This document shows, in pieces, positions 48,566-59,360 of a stretch of DNA of 64,000 bases (position 1 is the stretch's first letter; every line of letters begins with the position of its first letter). The position numbers were made by a program, and so were the translations under genes. The stretch covers positions 712,001-776,000 of the forward strand of contig JAFEMH010000073.1 of assembly GCA_022495995.1 (NCBI GenBank), in the 5' to 3' direction. Under the pieces are notes generated by a model. That model worked only from the letters and a program-made list of their open reading frames with translations. It made no database searches and was not told the DNA's origin. Source of the DNA: Adenophora triphylla var. japonica (taxonomy: Eukaryota; Streptophyta; Magnoliopsida; Asterales; Campanulaceae).

Positions 48566-50434
48566 ATACCGAAAGAAGAGAGAGTGCCCATGACCTGTTT
48601 GGTTTTGCAGTAGCCTGTATGAATGTGAATGCAGGAAACATCCAGCTATTAGATTATGAGGTCCATTAGGTTAATTAATCAAGAAAGTCAACTTATGCAT
48701 AGACATTGTTGGTGCTTATTTGAAAAATATATATGCACCTTGAGATCCATGACAATTATGATTCACTTGGATTTTTGTAAGTAATTATTTACTTCTTATT
48801 GTGTACATTTTTTAAAGTTTGATTATAATAACTACCATTGAAACTAGCTAATGGATCATGTGGTAATGCAACATACTTTTTTTTTACTTGCAACGTTAAA
48901 AATTTTAATGGGATTGCTAATGTGACACTACCCTATGAATGCCATGTCATCAAATTCAAAGTCAGTAATAATCTGGCGCTGAGGTGGGATTGACATGGCA
49001 ATGTGGTAGTAGCGCCACATTGGTAGTCCCATTCATTGTTTAATTTTATAAAAAAATACGTAAGATAATTCAAGAATTAGTAGCAAGTTGCAATAAATAA
49101 TGAAAATTGAGCGTTTATAAGATATCTTAGTCGTTAGCCTCCCAAAAAAAAAAAAAAAATTATTATATATTCATACGGATTATTTTATTTATATTATCAA
49201 AAAGACAAAATAAACTTATTACTCACAAAAACAATTCTGAAGAAAACAAAACAACATGAACTAGAGTTGAGGGGTTTCCCATTGCCATAAAAAAAAAAAT
49301 GGCAAGCTTAGACTGAGAAATTAATAAGGATTTTGATACTACTATTTGTCTCCTTTATTAAAATTTAATTATCTCCGAGGTCTCAAAGATTTAAAGGCAC
49401 AGACTAGCATGTAATGTAGTGTACACATGCACTCTTTAAAGCTTAGTCAAACCCACACGTGCAATCTCCATCGGAACAAGTACACTTTTTTCACATCATT
49501 AATGCCCGCTATTTTTATTTTATATTCCTTCCGCCCCAAAATAACATTTTTATTATTTTTCCGTTAACACAAATGTTATTTAAGTAGTAATTTTAAATTA
49601 ATTTAATTATGCTAATAAAAATTTAAAACTCTTTATTGATATGGCATTATAAATAATATTAATAATAATTTTTAAATTTTAATTCAAATAATTAAATCAA
49701 TCTAAAACTATTGTACCTCTCCGTTTTAAAAGAGCGGAAAGATCGTAGTAGGGAGTATAGTGGATATAATATTGATTTTATTGAAATATAGTGTTCTCCT
49801 TCTCATCCAATGGACAAGGTTAGTTTTTCTTTTCTTTTTTTCAAATAGACAGATAAAAAGATAACTCGACATTCATTAATCCAACTGTTAGGCAGTCAAA
49901 TATTTTATTTGTTCCATTCACCTCAAAATAAGTTTGAACCTTTGGCAATAATCAAATTATTCATTCGGAGTTTGGAATTGAAAGTTGAAAATAAATTCTA
50001 TTGCTTTTCCTTTTCCAATTTCAAATCTGCACTATTCAGCTTGCTCTAATTTGGAATCCAAAACATGAAATTGAATTACTAGATACACCACAAGAAGAAT
50101 AAGATTACAAATGGTCATGACTTCCTTTGAGCCTGATTTGCTACATATAGCATTAGCTCTGACTTCTGACAATAACAATCGCGATATCATCGCTTACCAA
50201 TATCACCCGAAACATAGGATGAAAGAAATTCATTGATAATTTCCTCATCAAAGAATTTAACTACTTTTAATAACGAACAAAACAAAACAAAACAAAACAA
50301 AGCAAAACGAAATGTATAAATTTCCTAATAATTGTTAACATAGTACTGTTCAAGAGTCTCGTGCACTGAACTGTCTTTTATGTTAACCCAAACGAACCTA
50401 AATCAAGCCAAGTTAAATGAGGCTCATGCATACA
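48566..50434. other. Gene-free stretch
   Basis: AT-rich, with a worn MITE (49525-49755), several poly-A runs and an AAAAC microsatellite (50276-50310). No credible coding. Confidence 0.55.
49525..49755. mobile_element. Worn Stowaway-type MITE 19
   Basis: TTCCTTCCGCCCCAAAATAA on the left; TAGTAGGGAGTATAG on the right. Low-quality ends. Confidence 0.4.
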
Positions 50435-52198
50435 TTAGACAAAATAGGGCACATTATTGTTAGGAATATTGGTAGTGCTAAAGCCAGAAGTACTAGAAGG
50501 CAAAGCATACAAATGAACAGAATTAGAAGCTGAAGAAGAAGAAGACGAGGATGAATTATTAGACGAAGAGGTTATAACAGTGGATGGCGGTGGTGGTGGT
50601 GGTGGAGGGGTGGCCGGGGCTGAGAATGTTGGGAGGGCGGCAATGGAGACAGCACTGGCGGAGATCAATGTAGAAGCGATTATATCACTATTAGCAGCCT
50701 CCCTATATTTATGACGTAATATTTCAGCTCGGACTGCGTTTAACTCAGCTTGTAAAGATTGAATTTGAAGTTGTAGAGATGAGATTGCACCCATGCATCC
50801 ATAAACTGGATCTCTTAACCTTACGTTTGCTTCGTATACCAAACTATTTGCTGCATCTGCTCTTTGAGGCTCTGGCACATCCTAGATTAAAACACACAGA
50901 GATCAAGAAAATGAGAACCAACAAAATATATGACAAAGTATGAAGTACTCTCCAAGAAAAAGAAAGTGAAGGCAATATAGAACAAAAGAAAAGGTCTTTT
51001 TTGATTGAATTTTCAAGAACCATGCATTCTTAAATACTCCTTCAAAAAAGAAAAACTTACAAGATTCTTAAGAATCAGGAATATGCAGTCTAATTATGTG
51101 GCAGTCGGATTAGTTTATTATAACATGAAACTACCATACTATAACATGTAACTCATGTTGTTGAGGTTATTTTACATTTCCACCTGCATCTCGTCTATTA
51201 GTTTTAATATTGTGCGGCTGAACTCGCCCAACTGTTATACAGTCTATTGTCCTTACCCCAAATATGACTTTTAAGGGTACGCTAATGTTGCTTATTTTTA
51301 TATTTATGAGTTTGCAATAAATTAATTATCTCCTTTAGGAAAATGAGACTCTTTTATGATGGAAATAGTCTTTATAGGAAGCAACAATTTGTTTGGAACT
51401 ATCTCTATAGTTTCCAAGAAAATGACCAAGATAACAAGAAGACAAGCTTGATAAGAAGAAACTTGAAGAAGAATAAAGAAGGGTGAAATAGATTTAAATA
51501 TAAAAACAAAGAGAAGATGGAAACAACAACTAAACATGGTATTAAAAATTGGGGTTCATATGCATAAAGTCTTTAAGCTAAGGCTATATAAGGAATTAAA
51601 AAGTACCAAGAGCATCTTGGAGACATTGCTAGCACCAAAGACTTTGTGAACGGCGGCAAACTTGTGGGGGTCATGAGGGGAGAAATAGGGAGAGAAAGGA
51701 CATTCTTCAGCACATCTTCTTCTTAAGAGCTTACAAGCAGCACAAGGTGTGATTGTGTTCAAGGTTGTACCACCTGGTGGAACCAACATTTGTCTCCTAA
51801 TTCCCATTCCCATTTGTTGTTGAGATGAATTATATGTGTCGATTTCTCGTTTAATCCTCTTCCTTATATCTTCATCATCTTGTTTATCCCTAGAAACCCA
51901 CACAAGCAAAAAATAAAACATGAACAAAATTAGGTGAATATATCAAGATTTTCTTAGTTAAAAAAAAATCAAGATTTTTTCTCTTTCTCTTTTGATCACT
52001 TTCATTTTTCTTTGAAGAAAGAACAAGCTAGTTAGGGTTCAAAGCAAAAGTCAATATATTGTTAGATTGTAAAAGATGTAGATGATTACATGATGATCAA
52101 AGGAGGGTTAGGCAAGGTGAGGGAACTTTAAGTCATGAGTTGAGTTTAAAGGAGAGAGGGGTTGAAAAATGTTGTTATGTGTACCTTTCTCTGGACAT
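50435..52198 (-). CDS. LBD15: LOB-domain transcription factor, LBD15-like
   Basis: Class I LBD DNA-binding protein, nuclear. Three exons: a 14-nt first exon (52185-52198, ATGTCCAGAGAAAG), then 51607-51889 and 50435-50881, giving 247 residues. The start is chosen because the tiny exon yields MSRER, the N-terminus I recall for Arabidopsis LBD15. The LOB domain begins with CAACKLLRRRCAEEC (CX2CX6CX3C). The GAS block follows (HKVFGASNVSKML), and a Leu-zipper-like coiled coil (LQLQIQSLQAELNAVRAEI). The C-terminus is variable: poly-Pro, poly-Ser, ending NNNVPYFV. LBD15 relatives act in meristem and vascular programmes. The 5' leader carries a GA microsatellite. The frames end exactly at good splice sites, so the model is consistent. 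Confidence 0.93.
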
Positions 52199-52240
52199 CC
52201 AAGATAGATAGCCACTGTAAATGATGAGTGGGTAGATGGA

Positions 52241-52244
<4 letters not shown>

Positions 52245-52286
<42 letters not shown>
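52245..52286. repeat. GA/CT microsatellite in the LBD15-like 5' leader
   Basis: About 21 GA units, 47 bp upstream of the ATG. Confidence 0.88.
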
Positions 52287-52295
<9 letters not shown>

Positions 52296-52861
52296 AATGT
52301 GTGTGTCAAAGGGGGGAGGGAGAAAGTATAAGAAAGAGGGGAAAGAGTGCTTAAAAGGCAAGGTAATGGAGGAGAGAAAGTATTAGGAGTAGGTCAACAA
52401 CATATTTTTCACTATAAAAAGAAAAATATATTCTAGGGTTGATGAGATGGTGTGGATCTGCTGTGGGGTTGTGTATGATTAAGGTAAGGGGTATCACTAT
52501 AATCTTTTCTTTTCTCTCTCTTTTTTTTTAAAAAAAAAGAAAAGAAAAGAAAAGGTCACTAAAATCTCTTCTTGCAGAGTTATGCTACCTTGCAATTTAA
52601 TGTAATATTAATGAAATCACTTGTCACCATATTGGAAAGTCAAAGTTTTTTAACACTTCCTCACTCTTAACTAGATGTAAATTTTTAGTTTCTAAGAAAA
52701 AAAAACTTAAATAATTTTAGTATATTAGCAGACATTTTACCATTTTATCAATAGAAAGCTTGAGAGAGATGCCAGCTATGTGCAAGCTTGCCCACGAGTG
52801 TGTTCTTGCATAGTGCATCGATTGACTTTTTTCTGCATTAATTTTTCAAAGGACCGGTATA

Positions 52862-53094
52862 CTCCCTCCGTCCCAAAATGTTTGTCCCATTTGACTTTTT
52901 TGTTGAACTTTGACCACAAATTTATAAGAGATTAGTCATGTTCATGAAATTCTAAAAGTTGTTGTTGATAATATTATTAATGGTGAATCAATAGGAATTT
53001 TTAGAATTTCATGAACATAATTAAATTGTCATATATTTGTGGTCAAAGTTCAACAAAAAAGTCAAATGGGACAAACATTTTGGGACGGAGGGAG
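52862..53094. mobile_element. Stowaway-type MITE 20, long terminal repeats
   Basis: CTCCCTCCGTCCCAAAATGT ... ACATTTTGGGACGGAGGGAG. Inverted symmetry continues inward (TTGTCCCATTTGACTTTTTT, TTGAACTTTGACCAC), so the arms exceed 60 bp. TA on the right. About 660 bp upstream of the LBD15-like start. Confidence 0.92.
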
Positions 53095-54555
53095 TATATA
53101 AATAGAATTTTATTTTTTTATTTATGTATGTACAGCAGTAGTCTTTTTCTACCTCCAAGTTGAGTTTTTCATATTTATAGTATTACTTAATTGTCTTATA
53201 ACTGTAACAAACTTGATTGTTAGAGAAGAGTTTTTCTTTCTTTCTTTCTTAAAGCAACAGTATACCTTCTTTGTGTTTATAGCATTGCTTCAGTTGTTTG
53301 AAGATTATGATGATATAGATGATGTCTCAATTTGGAGGATAGGTAGAGTAATTATCTTCCTTGTATTTTTGGGTGTAAAAATTAGTACTTTTATCTCGGT
53401 GGGGGGGTTGTAGTAGGACTGTGTGGCAATTATGCTGTATCAGTTGCCAGATAAAAAAATAATAAACGACATGCGAGTAAGGTGATAATGTCTGAAATAA
53501 TTTTAACCGTAAGTTACCAGTTATAATAGGTTTTACATACCTTGGAGCTGCCAAAACGGGCGGCCTGAGAGCGGTTCGGCCCAAAAGGGCTTCAGGCTTG
53601 GCTTGATGCGATCTACTACATCGCTTGGGCTTAGCCCAGTCCAGTCCCTTTCCAGGATTTGACTAAGGCCCATTTGACCAAAATGATCCAACCATTTTTC
53701 TTCTTGAAATCCCTACAAAGTGAAACAATACTGTCAACAGAATAGTCAGGGTAATGACCGAGTTTAAGCAAATGCAGAGTTAGTATAAACCCTTGTTTCA
53801 AAACACTAAGTTTCAGGATCATTTCATACCCCCATCTGTTTACACTATTTATTTCTATCATTACTCTATCAAAAAAACTATAATACAGTATCAGTTCTGT
53901 TCCTTTCCGTTCCGTTCTAGACAGCCTATACAAAATGGATGACAGACCGCCCCGTGGCTCACATGAGGGAGGAGCTTATTATACCTGTTTAAATGTTACA
54001 GCTTACTCTCCATAATGTCAGAAACAAATAATTCACAATATATACTCTGAGTAGGTTTAACTTAAAACTCAAATTTACATTAAATAATCGATTTTGATGT
54101 CATGACCAGAAGCAGAATCTCAGATCGTTCTCCTGTCTGTCACATTCAATCGTCTCAAACCCAATTGAAGAATTTAACTACTGATCTAACCAGAAATAAT
54201 TTCAGGCCAAGGCTACAAAAGTAATTACTCAATTGTAGAATCACTTGCACTGTGATTAAGTAGTCTTGGCCTGAAATTTTTTCCGGCCAACTATATATCG
54301 CAGTGCAAGCTTGGTACACACTGGTTATCAAGTTTCTAGGAGCAACAGACTCATATATACATATATGCCTACAAGAGAGAGAATTGAAAGAGACATCAAA
54401 AGTAAATTTCTTGCAACCATTGACTAGTAGAAACACTTGTTCATTGAAGCAACTTTTATATACGGAATACATTATATATTAATAAAAGAGAATCAGCATA
54501 ATGGTTCTTACGCACTTCAAACCTCCGCGAAAAAAATAAATAAAAATCCTTCGCA
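53095..54555. other. Intergenic stretch with an unexplained hairpin
   Basis: No credible gene. GC-rich block at 53550-53660 has GCCC/GGGC inverted motifs. The hairpin at 54190-54286 could lie in the 3' UTR of the DUF688 gene. Confidence 0.5.
54190..54286. repeat. 27-bp imperfect inverted repeat (hairpin)
   Basis: Arms 54190-54216 and 54260-54286 share AATTTCAGGCCAAGRCTAC; about four mismatches in 27 bp, 43-nt loop. The loop itself holds AATCAC...GTGATT. It is in the size range of a plant small-RNA precursor or a tiny MITE relic; it matches no miRNA I know. Confidence 0.7.
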
Positions 54556-55200
54556 CTATGACTCTCCAAGCAATACTTTGATTATACGTGAAAAGCAGCC
54601 ACGAGATTGTGAACTGCTACTGCGTCTGATTTCAAAACACAGAGTTGAAACTGGAGAGTCAAGTTCATCTTTCTTGGGCAAAGGCAGCGTCCTTGATCCA
54701 AATCCCTCTTCCTTTTGCCTCCTTGACTCAAAAGATGACCTGGCACTCAAAAATTGAATTTCCCGACCTTGTGAATATGGAGAAGATGATAATGACCCGG
54801 GTGACGAGGATGAAGAAGAATAAGATGCTGATGGAGCTGGTGATGCAGGGGAGTGGGTTTTCCTCCCAGGGGTGAGCTTAGGGAGGAAAGAATATAAAAG
54901 ACTTGGTTTAAGCTTAGAGTGTTTTCTAACAGGTGTTTGGGGAGAATTGAGGAGAAAGGAAGGTGGAGGTGTGAGAGGAAGAAGTGGGGTTTCCCGAAAC
55001 ACAGCTTTAGGAGTTCCTGGTTGAGATTCCCAACCAAATGGAATAGCAACAGATTCAGATGCACCTCCATAGTAGCCTTCTACAGAGGACTGCGGTATTG
55101 AATTCTTCCTATATAAACGTTTAGAACTAGTTGAGAGCCTCTCATCGTTTTTCCCTGTCTTGATGGCCAATAAGGGAAGTTCCGAACCACTTGTGAGCAT
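54556..55200 (-). CDS. DUF688-family protein, 214 aa
   Basis: Uncharacterised plant protein. Single open frame from the ATG at 55200. The family hallmark VAIPFGWESQPGTPK is at residues ~51-65, followed by a Pro-rich segment (PLLPLTPPPSF) and long Ser-rich, basic low-complexity stretches. The C-terminus is CFSRIIKVLLGES. No signal peptide or membrane span. The function is unknown; members look intrinsically disordered. An upstream intron in the 5' UTR cannot be excluded. Shorter open frames on the other strand and in frame 2 are shadows of its biased composition. Confidence 0.85.
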   Translation of the reverse strand: MLTSGSELPLLAIKTGKNDERLSTSSKRLYRKNSIPQSSVEGYYGGASESVAIPFGWESQPGTPKAVFRETPLLPLTPPPSFLLNSPQTPVRKHSKLKPSLLYSFLPKLTPGRKTHSPASPAPSASYSSSSSSPGSLSSSPYSQGREIQFLSARSSFESRRQKEEGFGSRTLPLPKKDELDSPVSTLCFEIRRSSSSQSRGCFSRIIKVLLGES

Positions 55201-55386
55201 ATTTGTTCTCTAGTATGTATATTAGAGTATGGAGAGAGGAAGAAAAATATAGTATAGTGATTCAACTACGTTGAGAGGCTATACACAAAATATTCTCACA
55301 TTCAGGTATGAAAAATATGATACTTATATACTGTTAGATTCCCGATACACAGTCTTCTCTCTTTCACAATATACGAAGATGTATAC

Positions 55387-55391
<5 letters not shown>

Positions 55392-55436
<45 letters not shown>
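55392..55436. repeat. TA microsatellite
   Basis: About 22 TA units upstream of the DUF688 gene, followed by a short TG run. Confidence 0.9.
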
Positions 55437-55439
<3 letters not shown>

Positions 55440-57946
55440 GTGTGTGTGTAATTTTATTTTTTTACCCTCAAAGCAACAGTTTAACGAAAGTAGTTGAACG
55501 ATAATGTTCAATATCTTACAATTTGAAATACTTATCATGTGAGCACCCCTCAAAATCAGCCATTCAAAATACTTTATCAAGGAAATCATTTTTATTAATT
55601 TATTTTTAACAATTCAAAACAGGTCGATGCTAAAAAAAGGCCCGAAAATAGAAACAAAAGCACCAACAGTCTATATGCAATATGCAGGTACTCGGTCATG
55701 TGAGATATGCCTTGTTGCATGGATCGCCAAATTCTCAAGGGAAGGGTTTCACGTGGTTGTCAGTTGGATACGCATTAGTAAGCACGCTTTCAGGTCTAGT
55801 GCTGGGTTGACATTAGGGTGTGAGGTTTTAATTAAGATTCAGAATAGTGAAAGAGGTCATTAAAGTATATAAAAGGCCTGCACTCTACACAGTACTTGCT
55901 CTTTAAATAATTCCACGTTCTTTCTACATAATTTTCACTAAGTCTCTGTTGGGAGCATATTTAATCAATTTTGTATGAAATGTTTACCTTTAACACAGAA
56001 GGGTTCAAATCTGCAGCCTGCAAGTTCCTTTCGCCTGTGAGTGAAGACAATGCCTGCTTTAAATCAAACTGCTTAGTACATGAAACCTTGTTAAAACTAG
56101 GTTAAAGAGAATGTATATGCTACCTCCGTTCCAAAATGAATGTCCAAAAAAAATTCTAATATTCTCTTGATCAAGAGCAAGTTTGAAATTTTTTGGGTCA
56201 TTCATTTCGGGACGGAGGGAGTAATAATCAGTTGAGAAAATGTAAAAAAGATAAATCAAGAATGGTCACAATCTAACAGACTAGCTACCTAATTCAGAGA
56301 AAATCAAGATAGGGTGGGTGAAATTCTAGAATTAACCTTCTCTTTTTTCCCTCCAAGTACCAAGAACTACAATTAGAAGGTTCCAGTCTCACTCTGCAGG
56401 TTAATCACACATAAAAGTCAATGAGGGTTTATACGGAAAGAAGTGAGATCTTCAGGCCCTGATCAATGTAGATCAGTAAAAGCCGGCAAACAAAGTAGTC
56501 AATTCCAGAAATTACCTAACATTAAGTCTAAATTGCAATTGACTTATCCGCTAGTTAAAAGTTGTATAAAAATTTCAACTTGAGAGTTGAGACTTGGCAC
56601 TTGATAGCAGTTAGGGTCAGATGGCATTTTACTTAAGCAAATGAAAATGACATCTGAATCAGACAGCCTGAACATGTGCATATCTCATTGTTGACATCTC
56701 CGGAACAGATCTCTCATCGCTTGGCCTGATGATCTAGAAATATTGTATATTGTAATTGTGACAATTAACCACTAAAAGACACATATAATCCGATGTGTAC
56801 TTCTTCAAGTTCCCTGTTGCCAGATGCGGTCCAGAAAATAGACTAAAACCAAAATGTTTTTCAAACAACCTAAATGTCATTAACAAATCATATTTAACAT
56901 CATCATTAATTAATTAGCACTTACTCAAAAAGTAAACACACAATTTTTTTTTTCAGTTAATATAAACTCAACCCAGTATTCCATCAGACAAGGGGAAGAC
57001 TAAAGCCTGAAATGAACGACTAAGTACTGAACCATGACATGGGAAGAGTAGAAAGGTCCCTAGACAGTCTTCACCTGCCATTAAGGAAATCCTATAGAAA
57101 ATTAAAACTGTTGCATGGTCCTTTTCTTATTATAGTATGTTCATAAAAATCTGGTCAAAATATAGCTTAGACACCTGCTGGTGGAAGGCTTAATCTAATT
57201 GTCGACCAGCATAAGAACAGAGTAACTAACGCAGGATGAGGTGGAGTTACGGTACGTATCAGGGTTTGACTTTTCCTCCATCTATACTAAGAAAAAAAAT
57301 GGGTTTACGTAAACTAGAAGCAAGAAAAGAAGTTTAAAGATGATGCATTTTTTATTTACCATTTATATATGCCAAGGCTTGCTTTCTTGAAACTCTATCT
57401 CTACCTCAGAGTAACTTTGTAGAAAAACAAATTTATGGCCGGTCTACCTACCAGGCATTCTCAGATTCTCAGTTGATCAAGATGTCAGGCAGCCTCTATA
57501 GGCCTCTTAATTACTAAGACGAGGCATAAATTATGTGCTTTAGACCCTAAGTTACCAACAAATACTCTTGCTGTTTATGAATTGTGTTTTACTACAGGTG
57601 CACAACTATCCAAAACATGGTGCATTCCACTCAACACAAATTTTGTGAGTTTATGCTGTCTGTGTTAGCGTATATCATTATATGTATGTATTTGTGTGTA
57701 TACTGTATACACATGCACATACAGCATGTATATGTACCTAACATATACATGTGTGCAAGTGTGTAGATGTGTAGATGTGAGTGTGTGTCGATACATATGC
57801 ATATAGGCTAAAATGAGGGAGAATACTCAGGCTCACATACTTTACCATTTAGAAGATAATCATTCCATTCATACATTTGAATACTGAGAGCATAACTAAT
57901 GTTACCCTGACCTGTATTTCTGCACACATTCACAGATACAAACATG
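55437..57946. other. Gene-free stretch
   Basis: A short MITE (56120-56221) and a TG/TA-rich low-complexity region (57680-57800). An open stretch of 78 codons at 55627-55863 has no recognisable motif and is not called. Confidence 0.5.
56120..56221. mobile_element. Short Stowaway-type MITE 21
   Basis: 102 bp: CTACCTCCGTTCCAAAATGA ... TCATTTCGGGACGGAGGGAG, TA on the right. Confidence 0.75.
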
Positions 57947-58233
57947 CTCCCTCCGTCCCACCCGACTTAGGACAATTTGCAATTTTGGGCGTCCCACTCG
58001 ACTTAGGACGTCCCAAAATGGCAAGTTTATATTATTTTTATATTCAATGGGACCCACTTGTCATACTCACAACAACAATCCCATCTAACTATTCCTCCCA
58101 CTCATTCTCTCTCCTATTTTACTTTTCATAATCACAATACCTCCTTCACTCATTCTCTCTCTTCTTATTATATTAGTATTTCTTAGTCCCCGTGTCGAGA
58201 GAGAAAATCCTAAGTCGGATGGGATGGAGGGAG
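57947..58233. mobile_element. Stowaway-type MITE 22 (ACTTAGGAC subfamily)
   Basis: CTCCCTCCGTCCCACCCGAC ... GTCGGATGGGATGGAGGGAG, TA on the right. Confidence 0.88.
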
Positions 58234-58269
58234 TATGGTATTGCAAATTATGTTGGCTTAAACAAAATA

Positions 58270-58458
58270 CTCCCTCCGTCCCAGAATAAATGTCGCAGTT
58301 GACTTGTCAACGTTTTTAAGGAAGGTGCTTTACTAGTTTGTACATTACTTGTACAATGATAAAGTTGCACCAAGTCACTTTCCTTAATTAGAAACGTAAC
58401 ATATATTCTAGGACGAACCAAAATGGAAATTGAGACATTTAATACGGGACAGAGGGAG
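58270..58458. mobile_element. Stowaway-type MITE 23 (AAATGTCGC subfamily)
   Basis: CTCCCTCCGTCCCAGAATAA ... TTTAATACGGGACAGAGGGAG trimmed to 20 at each end, TA on both sides. 36 bp from the previous copy. Confidence 0.88.
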
Positions 58459-59360
58459 TAAACATAGATAAGGGCATAGATAAACAATCTAATCTCAGTG
58501 CAATTCTCAACTTAACTAGGCCTTTACCCCAATTACTCTGGGGTGATCACAGTATAAAAAGACAGAATGATAAAGCACCGCCTTATTGGAATCTAAATAG
58601 GGTAGTCTGCTAGAGAAAGGCACTGCAGGAGCCCACGTCCTCTAGGGAAGAAAGAGTAGTCCAATTTACAACTACAGGCCTACAGATGTATAGTATATCT
58701 TTACCTCCAGAAGTAAACTAAAGCAATCACAAGCCTTAGAGATGTATGCATATTTACCTCAAGCAGTAAATTAAAATAGTATCTCCCCCCCTATTCCAAG
58801 GGCAATGTGCACGGATTTACCCTCCAGTGGAGTTTCCATGCAGCATGGTACTTCTCCACGACCAATTTGAAGCAACTATTCTTACTCTGATCTTGAGTAT
58901 AGGTGCAAGAAAGGTTCCAGTCAATATCAAATAGGTTACAAGGGGTGTACTGTCGCCCTTTATTTGACGAGGGCAGAAAGGCACACTAAATCAACCTCTT
59001 CGGCCTACTTATGATAAAAATATCCCTTTTGTAGTTAAATCACTCTCCTGCAAGGATTAGCACAAATCAGAATCCTCATTAAATTCCAAGAAATCTTATT
59101 ATACTGTTTTTCATATTCGTTGATATTGAATCAACTGAATGCATACTAATACCTATTCCACTTTTGGAAGAGCTTGTCCTCCCTGTGATATAAAGGGACT
59201 ATGTATTTCTCATCGGTATCCTTCCTGGAATCGCACATCATTCTCGGTTAGCCATTGCAAGTAGGTAAGAGTTAGAAGCAGAGAATGAAGAAAAAAAACT
59301 TCCTAGCAGTGGTGTTCTCGTTTTGCTTATCATCCCATTGAATGTTTTTAAATTCATAAA
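58459..59360. other. Downstream region of the PPR gene
   Basis: No coding seen. Probably 3' UTR and flank of the minus-strand PPR gene; moderate GC and no transposon ends. Confidence 0.5.

Noticed and set aside
53327..54472. Short ORFs on the minus strand downstream of DUF688
   Set aside because: No recognisable domain and no consistent splice sites linking them; likely UTR or intergenic.
55627..55863. 78-codon ORF
   Set aside because: No motif, no promoter or splice context, AT-rich neighbourhood; insufficient support.
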